Positions 25,093 to 32,680 of a stretch of DNA of 64,000 nucleotides are shown one piece after another. The notes under the pieces are model-generated. The model saw only the letters and a program-made list of their open reading frames with translations, did no database searches and was not told where the DNA came from. Origin of the DNA: Cytophagales bacterium (lineage in GTDB: Bacteria; Bacteroidota; Bacteroidia; Cytophagales; Thermoflexibacteraceae). Positions within the stretch are counted from its first letter, which is position 1. Every line of letters begins with the position of its first letter. The stretch is from NCBI GenBank assembly GCA_013299115.1, contig JAAFKA010000002.1, forward strand, positions 124,001 to 188,000. Direction: 5' to 3'. The translations under genes and the position numbers were made by a program.

Positions 25093-25144
25093 CTTGTGGG
25101 TTCTCAAACCCACAAGTTTTACTTTCGGTTGTAGCAACCGAAAG
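25093..25144 (+). terminator. Two consecutive hairpins after gpmI
   Basis: The first hairpin, cttgtgggttctcaaaccca with caag (25093-25116), is followed by a T run, as in an intrinsic terminator. A second, ctttcggttgtagcaaccga with aag (25122-25144), follows at once and resembles the CTTTCGGTTTCTCAAAACCG units repeated at 29941-30263. Confidence 0.75.
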
Positions 25145-25316
25145 CACCTTATGCGTGCTTGTGGATTATTGGAAATACTTTTCATAAAAAAACAAGTCAA
25201 TTTCTTATTTTTGTTCTTTTTTCTTACTTTTGAACTACAATTCTAATCACTTCTTGTATGCCAATCTGTCTGTTTTATCCTTTTTAGTTATAAAATTTGT
25301 TCAAAGTATAATTACC

Positions 25317-26165
25317 ATGCGAGATACTGTATTTTATTCTAAGAAAACCCTGAAACTTAATGGGCAAATTATAGACCTTGCCACACCAAGCGTAATGGGA
25401 ATTTTGAATGTTACCCCTGATTCTTTTTATGACGGCGGCAAGCATCTTACGCCCCACAAAATACTCCAACAGGCAGAAAAAATGCTGTTAGAAGGAGCTA
25501 CTATTTTAGATATTGGCGGTTACTCCACCCGACCTCATGCTGAAGAAGTGCTTGAAAAAGAGGAAATCAAGAGAGTAAAAGAAGCCATTACTTTGGTTAT
25601 CAAGCATTTTCCTACTGCCAAAATCTCTGTTGACACTTTTCGGAGTTCAGTAGCAAAGGTCGCCGTAGCCGAAGGTGCTGCCTTAGTCAATGATATTTCA
25701 GGGGGAAGTTTAGACCCTACACTGTTTGAAACCGTAGCCAAATTGCAAGTGCCTTACGTCTTGATGCACAGCAGAGGCACACCCCAAACAATGACTACAC
25801 AGACCAACTACGACAACATTGTGCAGGATTTGTTGACTTATTTCCACCAAAAATTGGCAATCTTGCGGAGTTTGGGCATCGTAGATATTATTATAGATGT
25901 AGGTTTTGGATTTGCCAAAACCAAAGAGCAGAATTTTGAATTGCTAAAAAACTTAGACTTGTTTAGACTCTTGGGTGTGCCTGTCTTGGTAGGAGTTTCT
26001 CGAAAATCTATGATTTACAAGACCTTAGCTGTTAGTGCAGAGGAGGCTCTAAATGGAACAACAGCCCTGAATATGTTGGCACTTTCCAAAGGAGTATCTC
26101 TTTTGCGGGTGCATGACGTAAAAGAAGCCATACAAGCTATTCGGTTATTTGAGCAAATGAGGTAG
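25317..26165 (+). CDS. folP: Dihydropteroate synthase
   Basis: A 282-residue folate-pathway enzyme joining p-aminobenzoate to the pterin. The frame is open upstream to 25230, but ATG at 25317 gives the normal N-terminus. TIM-barrel motifs: VMGILNVTPDSFYDGGKH, DIGGYSTRP, VNDISGGS, VLMHSRGTP, DVGFGFAKT, VGVSRKSMIY and LLRVHDVKE. No changes suggestive of sulfonamide resistance can be judged by eye. It is followed 58 bp later by a DUF2071 gene, likely unrelated in function. Confidence 0.95.
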   Translation: MRDTVFYSKKTLKLNGQIIDLATPSVMGILNVTPDSFYDGGKHLTPHKILQQAEKMLLEGATILDIGGYSTRPHAEEVLEKEEIKRVKEAITLVIKHFPTAKISVDTFRSSVAKVAVAEGAALVNDISGGSLDPTLFETVAKLQVPYVLMHSRGTPQTMTTQTNYDNIVQDLLTYFHQKLAILRSLGIVDIIIDVGFGFAKTKEQNFELLKNLDLFRLLGVPVLVGVSRKSMIYKTLAVSAEEALNGTTALNMLALSKGVSLLRVHDVKEAIQAIRLFEQMR

Positions 26166-26223
26166 AAAAAGTTATAGCTTTATTTACTTTAGATTCCTTT
26201 TTTTATTTTAAAACAAAAACAAA

Positions 26224-26958
26224 ATGTTTGGTTTGCACACACTCAAAAACCACCCCTTTGCGGTGGAGGCATTTTTCAGCAGCTCGTTGGTCTTGACTTA
26301 TGCAGTGGCAAAGGAAGAATTGCAAAACTATCTGCCACCTTGCCTTACCTTAGATACTTACGCAGACCAGTGGGCTTTTGTGGCAGTGGCTATGGTGCAG
26401 ACCAAACATTTGCGACCCAAAGGATTACCTGCGTGGATGGGTAACGACTTTTTTTTGACAGGTTACAGGATTTTTGTTCGATATACTACAAAAGAAGGCA
26501 AAAGATTGAGAGGGTTGTATATTCTGAAATCGGAAACAGACAGCAAAAAGATGGAGTTTTTGGGCAACTTTTTTACGCATTACCAATATACCACAACAGA
26601 TATTCGACTACAAACGACTGTCAACCATGTAAAAATTCAATCTGCTCAGTCTGCTCTCGATATAGAAGTTATTTTGCACCAACCCAATACACCTTTGCCT
26701 GTTACTTCGCCTTTCTTAGATTGGAAAGAGGCACGCCGTTTTGCAGGACCTTTGCCCTTTACTTTTACATACAACGCAGAAAACCAACAAGTTTTAATCA
26801 TAGAGGGTGTAAGAGAAAATTGGACACCAACACCTGTGGAGGTTATCAAACACCAAGTTGGTTTTTTAGGAAAACAAAACTTCAAAACTATTCGGTTGGC
26901 AAATGCCTTTGTGATAGAGAATATTCCCTACTTTTGGAAAAAAGGACGAATAGATTAA
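26224..26958 (+). CDS. DUF2071 / YqjF-like protein (acetoacetate decarboxylase superfamily)
   Basis: A 244-residue protein. The pattern WAFVAVAMVQTKHLRPKG, FFLTGYRIFVRYT and RGLYILKSETDS is that of the DUF2071/YqjF group, which shares the acetoacetate decarboxylase fold but usually lacks its catalytic lysine and has no known reaction. It lacks a signal peptide and is predicted cytosolic. It lies between folP and the Sua5-type gene in one orientation; the gaps of 58 and 89 bp allow but do not prove co-transcription. Confidence 0.75.
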   Translation: MFGLHTLKNHPFAVEAFFSSSLVLTYAVAKEELQNYLPPCLTLDTYADQWAFVAVAMVQTKHLRPKGLPAWMGNDFFLTGYRIFVRYTTKEGKRLRGLYILKSETDSKKMEFLGNFFTHYQYTTTDIRLQTTVNHVKIQSAQSALDIEVILHQPNTPLPVTSPFLDWKEARRFAGPLPFTFTYNAENQQVLIIEGVRENWTPTPVEVIKHQVGFLGKQNFKTIRLANAFVIENIPYFWKKGRID

Positions 26959-27047
26959 TGGAAACTCCTGTAAGTTATCAAAAAAAATTATCAGAACCTT
27001 CACAAGTGACTAATAAAGAAAGTCAATAGAAGGTAAATATACAAAAA

Positions 27048-28004
27048 ATGATTGGCAAAGACCTCGAAAAAGCAAAAAAATTACTTATACAGGGTAATTT
27101 GGTGGCTATTCCTACTGAAACTGTTTATGGGTTGGCGGGCAATGCGTTGGACGAAAAGGCTGTACTAAAAATTTTTAAGGTAAAAAACAGACCAACTTTC
27201 GACCCTCTTATTGTGCATACACACCACATAGACCAACTTCCTCGTTGGGTTACGAATCTGCCTGAGAAAGCAAAAAAATTGGCTGCTGCCTTACTACCAG
27301 GGGCTTTGACTTTGTTGCTACCCAAAAACAGCCTGATTCCAGATTTGGTTACAAGTGGTCTGCCTTTGGTAGCTATACGGATTCCTGCCCATGAAGTAGC
27401 TTTGGATTTGCTCCGCCAATTAGATTTTCCGCTGGCTGCTCCAAGTGCCAATCCTTTTGGCTACATCAGCCCGACGACTGCCCAGCACGTAGCTGCCCAA
27501 TTAGGTGATAAAATTCCTTATATTTTGGATGGTGGCGAATGTAAAGTAGGTTTGGAGTCGACCATTATTGGTTTTGAGGGCAATGTGCCTGTGGTCTATC
27601 GCAAGGGTGGCGTGGCTATTGAGGTCATAGAAAATCTGATAGGCAAAGTGGAGTTGCAAGAACATTCGAGTTCTAATCCCAAAGCACCAGGGCAACTCAA
27701 AAGTCATTATGCACCACATACGCCATTTTTTTTTGGTCAAATAGACCAGTTATTACTACAAGATGCCAAAAAATATACTCGAATTGGTTTGCTAACTTTC
27801 ACCCCTCTTGCCGTTGCCTATCCTTTTGCAGTCCAAGAAGTGCTGTCAGCACAAGGAGATTTTGCAGAGGCTGCACGCAATCTGTTTGCCACGATGCGGA
27901 AATTAGACCAGCTTGGCTTAGATGCCATTTTTGCTGTGCCTCTACCTGAAAAAGATTTGGGCAGGGCTATCAATGACAGGTTGAGCAGGGCGGCGGCAAG
28001 GTAA
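27048..28004 (+). CDS. Threonylcarbamoyladenylate synthase, Sua5 type
   Basis: A 318-residue enzyme that makes threonylcarbamoyl-AMP from threonine, bicarbonate and ATP for the t6A modification of tRNA. The YrdC domain occupies residues about 1-190 (IPTETVYGLAGNALDEKAV, VKNRPTFDPLIVH with the Lys/Arg motif, PLAAPSANPFG, STIIGFEG). The C-terminal Sua5 domain follows (KAPGQLKSHYAPHTP linker, then LLTFTPLAV ... RAINDRLSRAA). This is the long two-domain form. Its stop is 3 bp from the stop of lipB on the other strand, so the two transcripts converge. Confidence 0.94.
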   Translation: MIGKDLEKAKKLLIQGNLVAIPTETVYGLAGNALDEKAVLKIFKVKNRPTFDPLIVHTHHIDQLPRWVTNLPEKAKKLAAALLPGALTLLLPKNSLIPDLVTSGLPLVAIRIPAHEVALDLLRQLDFPLAAPSANPFGYISPTTAQHVAAQLGDKIPYILDGGECKVGLESTIIGFEGNVPVVYRKGGVAIEVIENLIGKVELQEHSSSNPKAPGQLKSHYAPHTPFFFGQIDQLLLQDAKKYTRIGLLTFTPLAVAYPFAVQEVLSAQGDFAEAARNLFATMRKLDQLGLDAIFAVPLPEKDLGRAINDRLSRAAAR

Positions 28005-28007
28005 AAA

Positions 28008-28718
28008 CTACTGTTGCTCGAACCCAAACAATTTGCAAAGATGTTTTGTTAAGATTTGCTGCACCTCTGCCAAAGGTACTTTTCTGCCTAATTCGGCTTC
28101 CATAGAAGTTACAGCTTTGTCTTTAATGCCACAAGGGACAATATGCGAAAAATATTCGAGGGCAGGGTTTACATTAAGGGCGAAGCCGTGCATAGTAACC
28201 CAACGACTGCTACGTACTCCCATTGCACATATTTTGCGAGGGTTTTGCTGCTGTTCATGGTCTATCCAAACGCCAGTGAGTTTGTCTATCCGCCCTGCGG
28301 CTATGCCGTAGTCAGCTAAGGTAAGGATAATACCCTCCTCTAAATAGCGAAGATAACGGTGAATATCTGTAAAAAAATTGTCTAAATCCAAAATAGGGTA
28401 GCCTACCAACTGCCCCTGCCCATGGTAGGTAATGTCGCCACCCCGATTAATAGGAAAAAACTCTATTCCTTTTGTTGCCAATTCTGCTGCATTGAGCAAC
28501 AAATTGTCAGCATTGCCACTTTTGCCCAACGTATAGACGTGAGGGTGTTCGCAAAAAAGCAAATAGTTGGCAGTGGGTTGCTGCTCGTCTTCAGGAAAAT
28601 TTCGATTGGCTATTTTTTGATTGACAATTTGTGAAAAAAGCTGGTCTTGGTAGTCCCATGCCTGTTGATAGGGAACTAATCCCAAATCTTGAATAACAAT
28701 TTTTTTATTTTGTGGCAC
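28008..28718 (-). CDS. lipB: Octanoyltransferase (lipoate biosynthesis)
   Basis: A 236-residue enzyme moving octanoyl from acyl carrier protein to lipoyl domains. It begins with GTG at 28718. Motifs: EHPHVYTLGKSGNADNLL, NRGGDITYHGQGQLVGYPI, CAMGVRSSRWVTMHGFALNVN with the catalytic lysine replaced region in RSSRW as read here, and VPCGIKDKAVTSM carrying the acyl-accepting cysteine. In most LipB the segment reads G.K..rW; here the Lys position appears as Val-Arg, which deserves checking. Convergent with the Sua5 gene. lipA is not in the window. Confidence 0.92.
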   Translation of the reverse strand: MPQNKKIVIQDLGLVPYQQAWDYQDQLFSQIVNQKIANRNFPEDEQQPTANYLLFCEHPHVYTLGKSGNADNLLLNAAELATKGIEFFPINRGGDITYHGQGQLVGYPILDLDNFFTDIHRYLRYLEEGIILTLADYGIAAGRIDKLTGVWIDHEQQQNPRKICAMGVRSSRWVTMHGFALNVNPALEYFSHIVPCGIKDKAVTSMEAELGRKVPLAEVQQILTKHLCKLFGFEQQ

Positions 28719-28768
28719 GTTTGGAAGTTGTAAGTTTGGTCGTGTTATAAAGAATATATGCTACAATA

Positions 28769-28880
28769 AGGTTATTACGATAATTTTTGTATAGAAAAAT
28801 AACTTCTTGATTTTCAACTAATTGACCCTGCAGTTGGAGGCAACCCCCGCCAAAGGATACGGTACAAATCGTAATAACCT
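28769..28880. other. Intergenic region with a 13-bp long-range inverted repeat
   Basis: The arms aggttattacgat (28769-28781) and atcgtaataacct (28868-28880) are perfect inverses 86 bp apart, in the gap between the end of the DUF1573 gene and the lipB start. Its role is unknown; it is not one of the other repeat families. No convincing gene is present in the gap. Confidence 0.5.
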
Positions 28881-28900
28881 CTAATTTTTTCCAATTAATT

Positions 28901-29389
28901 TCACCTCGGCGACCCTGGCGGCACACCCAGCAACTCATCAGAAATGACCTCGCCTTTCATAAAAAGAAACAACAAACCACCTTCGATGTTTGCTACCACT
29001 CTTGCATTTTTTTCTATCATACCTTTTTGGTCTTTCGTTGCCAATTCTAAGGTAATTTCACCTGTGCCATTGGCAGCAATAGGCTCTTTGGGGAAGTGCG
29101 TAGTGGTGCAGCCACATTGCGGGGCTACCTCGCTGATAATCAACGGCTTGGTGCTTGTGTTGGTAAATTTAAAACTGCATTTGACCGAAGCACCAGCTTG
29201 CACTTTGCCAAAATTGTATTCTATTTTGTCAAATTGTATAGCTGCAAAGTCGGCAACATTTGCCTCTTTGCTTTGAGAAACAAAAGGCAACTCAAAAGGT
29301 TTTTCAGTCTTGGTTTGCCCTTTGCAACTGCCTAAAAGCAAAAGACAAGTGAAAAGTAATAAACAATAAATGGTGGTTAGGTTTTTCAT
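28901..29389 (-). CDS. DUF1573 lipoprotein
   Basis: A 162-residue predicted lipoprotein: signal with lipobox LLLLGSC (Cys22), short linker, then a DUF1573 Ig-like domain (EYNFGKVQAGASVKCSFKFTNT; APQCGCTTTHFPKEPI; GTGEITLELAT). The DUF1573 family is common in Bacteroidota envelopes and is unassigned. The domain is complete. A repeat-rich region lies upstream. Confidence 0.85.
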   Translation of the reverse strand: MKNLTTIYCLLLFTCLLLLGSCKGQTKTEKPFELPFVSQSKEANVADFAAIQFDKIEYNFGKVQAGASVKCSFKFTNTSTKPLIISEVAPQCGCTTTHFPKEPIAANGTGEITLELATKDQKGMIEKNARVVANIEGGLLFLFMKGEVISDELLGVPPGSPR

Positions 29390-29430
29390 TGGCTTTGTTT
29401 TTCATTCTAAAACGAATGTAAGTTTTTTGG

Positions 29431-29906
29431 AATGTAACATACGCTTTAGCGTGTGAATAAATACTACGCCACAACTGCAATACTTCGGGTTTTGAGAAAC
29501 CCGAAGCACCTTGACAAACGTAGCACAAAAGCAAAGGTAGCAACCAAAATAAAAATCGCAAATTTTTAACCTAACTATCTTTTTCCTTACCCTGCGCATC
29601 ATTTTCCAATTTTTCTATCCTACTTTGCAGTGCCAAAATAAGCTGCTTGTTGCTTTCTTCGGGGTGAACAGCACCATAATTTGTGCCATTGACTACACCT
29701 GTGATAATTTGCTGGGCGGTGGTGTGGTAAGCAGCTGATGGTTTTTGCTGCACTTCTAATAAATCTGTTAAGGAAACTTGCAACACATTGGCTATCTGCA
29801 CCAAACGAGTGATGGTAATATTGTTGCCACTTGCTTCTATTTTGAAAAAGCAACTTTTTGTAAACAATTTATTTTTTCGTCTTACCTTTGCAAAAAATTA
29901 ATGTAA
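29431..29906 (-). repeat. Segmental duplication, copy A (475 bp), partner of 31935-32605
   Basis: Nearly identical to 31935-32605 from the REP copy at its left end, through a cttcgggtttt-type hairpin, the 3' part of an XRE regulator gene, to the TACCTTTG promoter at 29883-29890. Copy A lacks about 195 bp covering the regulator's N-terminus, its promoter and the operator. REP sequence lies at both ends (29431-29455 and a partial copy at 29900-29919). Confidence 0.9.
29571..29867 (-). pseudogene. XRE-family regulator, N-terminally deleted copy
   Basis: The reading frame matches residues about 51-141 of the intact XRE regulator at 32074-32499 (IEASGNNITITRLVQIANV onward). The first part of the helix-turn-helix, the start codon, promoter and operator are deleted. 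A chance ATG in former promoter sequence gives a 98-codon frame, but it cannot form the DNA-binding domain. It could at most make the coiled-coil tail and is most simply a pseudogene. Confidence 0.82.
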
Positions 29907-29940
29907 CATACGCTTTAGACTGTACGTTGCTTGCCTGTGC

Positions 29941-30263
29941 TTTCGGTTTCTCAAAACCAAAATGTTGCCTGTGCTTTCGGTTTCTCAAAACCGAAATGTT
30001 GCCTGTGGTTTCGGTTTCTCAAAACCGAAATGTTGCCTGTGGTTTCGGTTTCTCAAAACCGAAACGAAACGTGCAATAGGGTTTTGAGAAACCCTGCTTT
30101 AAGTTTTGAGAAACTTAAAGCACAAGTAAAGTAATAGGTGCTTTCGGTTTCTCAAAACCGAAATGTTGCCTGTGCTTTCGGTTTCTCAAAACCGAAACGA
30201 AACGTGCAACAAGGTTTTGAGAAACCCTGCTTTAAGTTTTGAGAAACTTAAAGCACAAGTAAA
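29941..30263. repeat. 34-bp-period array of TTTCGGTTTCTCAAAACCGAAA hairpins
   Basis: Four units start at 29941, 29975, 30009 and 30043 with exact 34-bp spacing, each a palindrome tttcggtttctcaaaaccga followed by aatgttgcctgtg. Two more units start at 30142 and 30176. Two long blocks (about 30061-30135 and 30195-30263) repeat gaaacgaaacgtgcaa, a hairpin around ttttgagaaaccctgcttta and aagttttgagaaacttaaag. The spacers are themselves repeated, so it is not a CRISPR array. The stretch has no credible gene. Confidence 0.9.
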
Positions 30264-30268
30264 GTATG

Positions 30269-30333
30269 TAGCTGATTATCAGATACATCCGCCTCCTCAA
30301 AGGTGTCGGATAATTAGGTTCAATTACTTAGGC
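30269..30333. repeat. Dispersed hairpin repeat related to 1198-1312
   Basis: Reads tagctgattatcagatacat then ccgcctcctcaaaggtgtcg gataattag; it matches the sequence upstream of the IS1182-like transposase relic with the central stem in opposite orientation. It lies between the hairpin array and an outer-membrane protein gene. Confidence 0.6.
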
Positions 30334-30436
30334 TTATGATTTATCAAATGCTATGCCTAAAAAGGACTTTGATAAATCAAAGCTCTACGTTTCCACAAAA
30401 ATTGTTGGACGGCCAATTATTTTAATACACAGCACT

Positions 30437-31684
30437 CTACTTTTTCTTCAAAGCTACTAAGTTATAGCTTATATTGAAAGATAAAGTATTGAGTGATTCG
30501 CCAAAATAGCTATAATCCTTCGTAACACCATTAAAGTCATAAGTAATACTGATTGAACTTTTTTTCGCAGCTAATCCAAGTCCAAAAATAAAAGCCATAC
30601 TTAGTTTTTTATTCCTTTCCGTACTTAATTCTTTGGGGAGTAATTGATAACCCAGAGAAAATCCACCTTGAAAAAATGGGTTAATTTTTTTTAAAGGTAA
30701 GATTTTATATTTTAACAAAAGGTTGTTGCGAATATAACTTCCTTTTCTGTCTATTATTAAAGAATTAGGGTCTAATTTTTCCACTTTTGCATTAAAAGCA
30801 AAGAACATGAGTTGATTAGTAAAAGCTACTCTTTGTAAGTTTCTTCCTAAGGGCAGTTCAAAAAAAACACCCAAGTTAGGCATTAGACTTAGTGGATAAT
30901 CATAGTTTTGTGGTGAATTTCTAGCTTGAGGCGAACTTGTAAATTTAAAGGAATTTAATGCTAAACCACCTACAATCCCAAATATTGGTTTCTTTCGTTC
31001 TTTTTCTTCTTGAGTTTGCTGACGTTCTCGCACAACTCCTGTATAGTTTTTACATTGACTGTATGCAAAAAAAATTTTTCTCATTCCAGATTCTGTGTAG
31101 GCTAAGTCATTCAACTTTACAGCAATATTTTCACAATCTCCCATCAAGCTAAAAAGTTGTTGCTGATATAATTTAACGGGGTATAAACTGCTTGATTCTG
31201 ATAATACAAATTCATGAAAAATTAAAGGCTGAATTGCAATACTATCTTTTTTTGCAAAAAAGTGAACTCTACCTTTTGCATCATTTGTTATGAAGATTGA
31301 AAATTGATTAGTCCCTATCAACTCTCTAACAAATATAGAAACCAGACTTGTGCGGCTTGGTGATTTTAAAAATGTACCTAACCCAGCAAACTTCATATTT
31401 AGCCCTCGTGTGCTGTCTATTCTTCCTGTGAAACTGCGATAATTTTCATTTACTTCCTGAATATAAAATGCCATGAGGTCTGTTACTTTATAGTCAGTTT
31501 CTTTTTTATTGCTGTAAAAAGAAATCTTATCAAAAAAACTATTCCAGTTTCTATAATCTATAGCTCCCTGCAAGGTATCACCAGCAGTCAAGACAACATA
31601 GCCCTTTTTATAGTTTTTTTGGGCATAACTCTCCGCAACACAAAAGAAGCTGAGTAATAATAAAGAACAAAATAAGGTTTTCAT
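30437..31684 (-). CDS. Predicted outer-membrane protein with GYVVLTAGDTLQG N-terminal domain
   Basis: A 415-residue protein from ATG at 31684, chosen because a signal peptide (KTLFCSLLLLSFFCVAESYA) follows directly; an ATG 11 codons upstream would bury it. Residues about 25-225 form a soluble domain of a type I recall from other Bacteroidota (KGYVVLTAGDTLQGAIDYRNW). From about residue 235 to the end amphipathic strands alternate (FGIVGGLALNSFKF, PFFQGGFSLGYQL, AFIFGLGLAAKKSSISITY) and end in NISYNLVALKKK, consistent with a C-terminal beta-barrel. Function unknown. The gene is isolated by repeats. Confidence 0.65.
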   Translation of the reverse strand: MKTLFCSLLLLSFFCVAESYAQKNYKKGYVVLTAGDTLQGAIDYRNWNSFFDKISFYSNKKETDYKVTDLMAFYIQEVNENYRSFTGRIDSTRGLNMKFAGLGTFLKSPSRTSLVSIFVRELIGTNQFSIFITNDAKGRVHFFAKKDSIAIQPLIFHEFVLSESSSLYPVKLYQQQLFSLMGDCENIAVKLNDLAYTESGMRKIFFAYSQCKNYTGVVRERQQTQEEKERKKPIFGIVGGLALNSFKFTSSPQARNSPQNYDYPLSLMPNLGVFFELPLGRNLQRVAFTNQLMFFAFNAKVEKLDPNSLIIDRKGSYIRNNLLLKYKILPLKKINPFFQGGFSLGYQLLPKELSTERNKKLSMAFIFGLGLAAKKSSISITYDFNGVTKDYSYFGESLNTLSFNISYNLVALKKK

Positions 31685-31817
31685 AAAAGAATATAATTTG
31701 TAAATGATTGATAACAAATATACTTTCAGATTTTCAAACTCAAAAGTAAAATTAAACGCTAATACATTTGCAGTTTTAAAAAACTGTAAACACTATTAAC
31801 TAACATAGGTTACGTAA

Positions 31818-31959
31818 AATGTAGCATACGCTTTAGCGTGTGAATTTTAAAATTGAAATGTAGCATACGCTTTAGCGTGTGAATTTTAAAATTGAAATGT
31901 AGCATACGCTTTAGCGTGTGAATTTTAAAATTGAAATGTAACATACGCTTTAGCGTGTG
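31818..31959. repeat. Four tandem 39-bp units each holding a REP-like 25-mer
   Basis: REP copies start at 31818, 31857, 31896 and 31935, joined by aattttaaaattga. The period of 39 bp is a multiple of three, so on the minus strand the array reads as a repeated HTLKRMLHFNFKI peptide; this looks incidental. The last unit is the start of the duplicated segment 31935-32605. Confidence 0.9.
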
Positions 31960-32073
31960 AATAAATACTACGCCACAACTGCAATACTTCGGGTTTCTCA
32001 AAACCCGAAGCACCTTGACAAGCGTAGCACAAAGCAAAGGTAACAACCAAAATAAAAATCGCAAATTTTTAAC

Positions 32074-32499
32074 CTAACTATCTTTTTCCTTACCCTGCGC
32101 ATCATTTTCCAATTTTTCTATCCTACTTTGCAGTGCCAAAATAAGCTGCTTGTTGCTTTCTTCGGGGTGAACAGCACCATAATTTGTGCCATTGACTACA
32201 CCTGTGATAATTTGCTGGGCGGTGGTGTGGTAAGCAGCCGATGGTTTTTGCTCTTTATCTAATAACTCTGTCAAAGAAACTTGCAACACATTGGCTATCT
32301 GCACCAAACGAGTGATGGTAATATTATTGCCACTTGCCTCTATTTTGGCAAAACCCGAAGACGACATACCCATCAACTTGCTCATGTCCTCTTGTGAATA
32401 GTTGGCTTTTTCTCTCAACTTTTTGATTTTGGCTTTCAATAGTGCCAAAACTTCTTCGCCTTTTAGGTTGATTTCTTGCGTTTTTTCCTTTTCAGTCAT
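32074..32499 (-). CDS. XRE-family transcriptional regulator
   Basis: A 141-residue cytosolic protein. Residues about 17-80 form an XRE/Cro-type helix-turn-helix (KIKKLREKANYSQEDMSKLM; ITITRLVQIANVLQVSLTELL). Residues about 85-141 are a polar linker and a C-terminal coiled-coil helix (LILALQSRIEKLENDA) likely to mediate dimerisation. A perfect 17-bp palindrome and a -7 element directly upstream suggest autoregulation. Such regulators often pair with toxins or mobile DNA, but none is adjacent. A deleted duplicate lies 2.5 kb to the left. Confidence 0.88.
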   Translation of the reverse strand: MTEKEKTQEINLKGEEVLALLKAKIKKLREKANYSQEDMSKLMGMSSSGFAKIEASGNNITITRLVQIANVLQVSLTELLDKEQKPSAAYHTTAQQIITGVVNGTNYGAVHPEESNKQLILALQSRIEKLENDAQGKEKDS

Positions 32500-32503
32500 G
32501 TTA

Positions 32504-32529
32504 CTATCTTATTAAGATAGACAAACATA
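32504..32529 (-). promoter_or_regulatory. Promoter -7 element and palindromic operator of the XRE gene
   Basis: On the minus strand TATGTTTG (32522-32529) fits TAnnTTTG. Directly downstream lies ctatcttaataagatag (32504-32520), a perfect palindrome 4 bp before the ATG; a further half site ctatcttt lies at 32535-32542. A repressor bound here would cover the promoter and the start codon, so autorepression by the encoded regulator is likely. Confidence 0.6.
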
Positions 32530-32581
32530 CTGTAAAGATAGAGAAAAAGCAACTTTTTCTAAACAATTTATTTTTTCGTCT

Positions 32582-32654
32582 TACCTTTGCAAAAAATTAA
32601 TGTAAATTAATTTTTATACGTTGGCAATGGTCGCAGACCTTGACAATTGTATAA
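32582..32654 (+). promoter_or_regulatory. Candidate promoter and half-palindrome before the PKD-type lipoprotein gene
   Basis: TACCTTTG (32582-32589) fits the -7 consensus on the plus strand, followed by atacgttggcaatggtcgca (32616 onward to 32654), half of the palindromic element seen whole at 60224-60320. The lipoprotein gene starts at 32681. The promoter is inside the duplicated segment, so its copy at 29883-29890 now faces a repeat array instead of a gene. Confidence 0.45.
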
Positions 32655-32680
32655 AAAAATTACCAAAAAACTAAAAACCC

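Larger units (their letters stand above)
31935..32605 (-). repeat. Segmental duplication, copy B (671 bp), complete
   Basis: The intact counterpart of 29431-29906. It contains a REP copy, a hairpin downstream of the regulator gene, the full XRE gene, its promoter/operator, and the rightward TACCTTTG element at 32582-32589. Where the two copies align they differ by only scattered bases. Confidence 0.9.

Noticed and set aside
24803-25246. Plus-strand frame overlapping the end of gpmI
   Set aside because: It is in another frame of a strongly conserved gpmI 3' end and runs through two terminator hairpins.
25230-25316. Upstream extension of folP by 29 codons
   Set aside because: The added residues are hydrophobic and not part of any known FolP; ATG at 25317 gives the family-typical start.
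28705-28938. 77-codon minus-strand frame between lipB and the DUF1573 gene
   Set aside because: It overlaps both genes and the long-range inverted repeat, and has no recognisable features.
29888-30134. Plus-strand frames reading repeated VSQNRNVACGFGFSKPK
   Set aside because: They are direct translations of the hairpin array, without a plausible start or family.
29941-30263. Regularly spaced repeats that could be taken for a CRISPR array
   Set aside because: The units are palindromes with 34-bp period, the spacers between them are themselves identical, and no cas genes are nearby.
31810-32064. 84-codon minus-strand frame with HTLKRMLHF peptide repeats
   Set aside because: It is made of REP units and the region downstream of the XRE gene, overlaps a terminator-like hairpin, and its duplicate at 29402-29602 diverges in length; no support as a gene.
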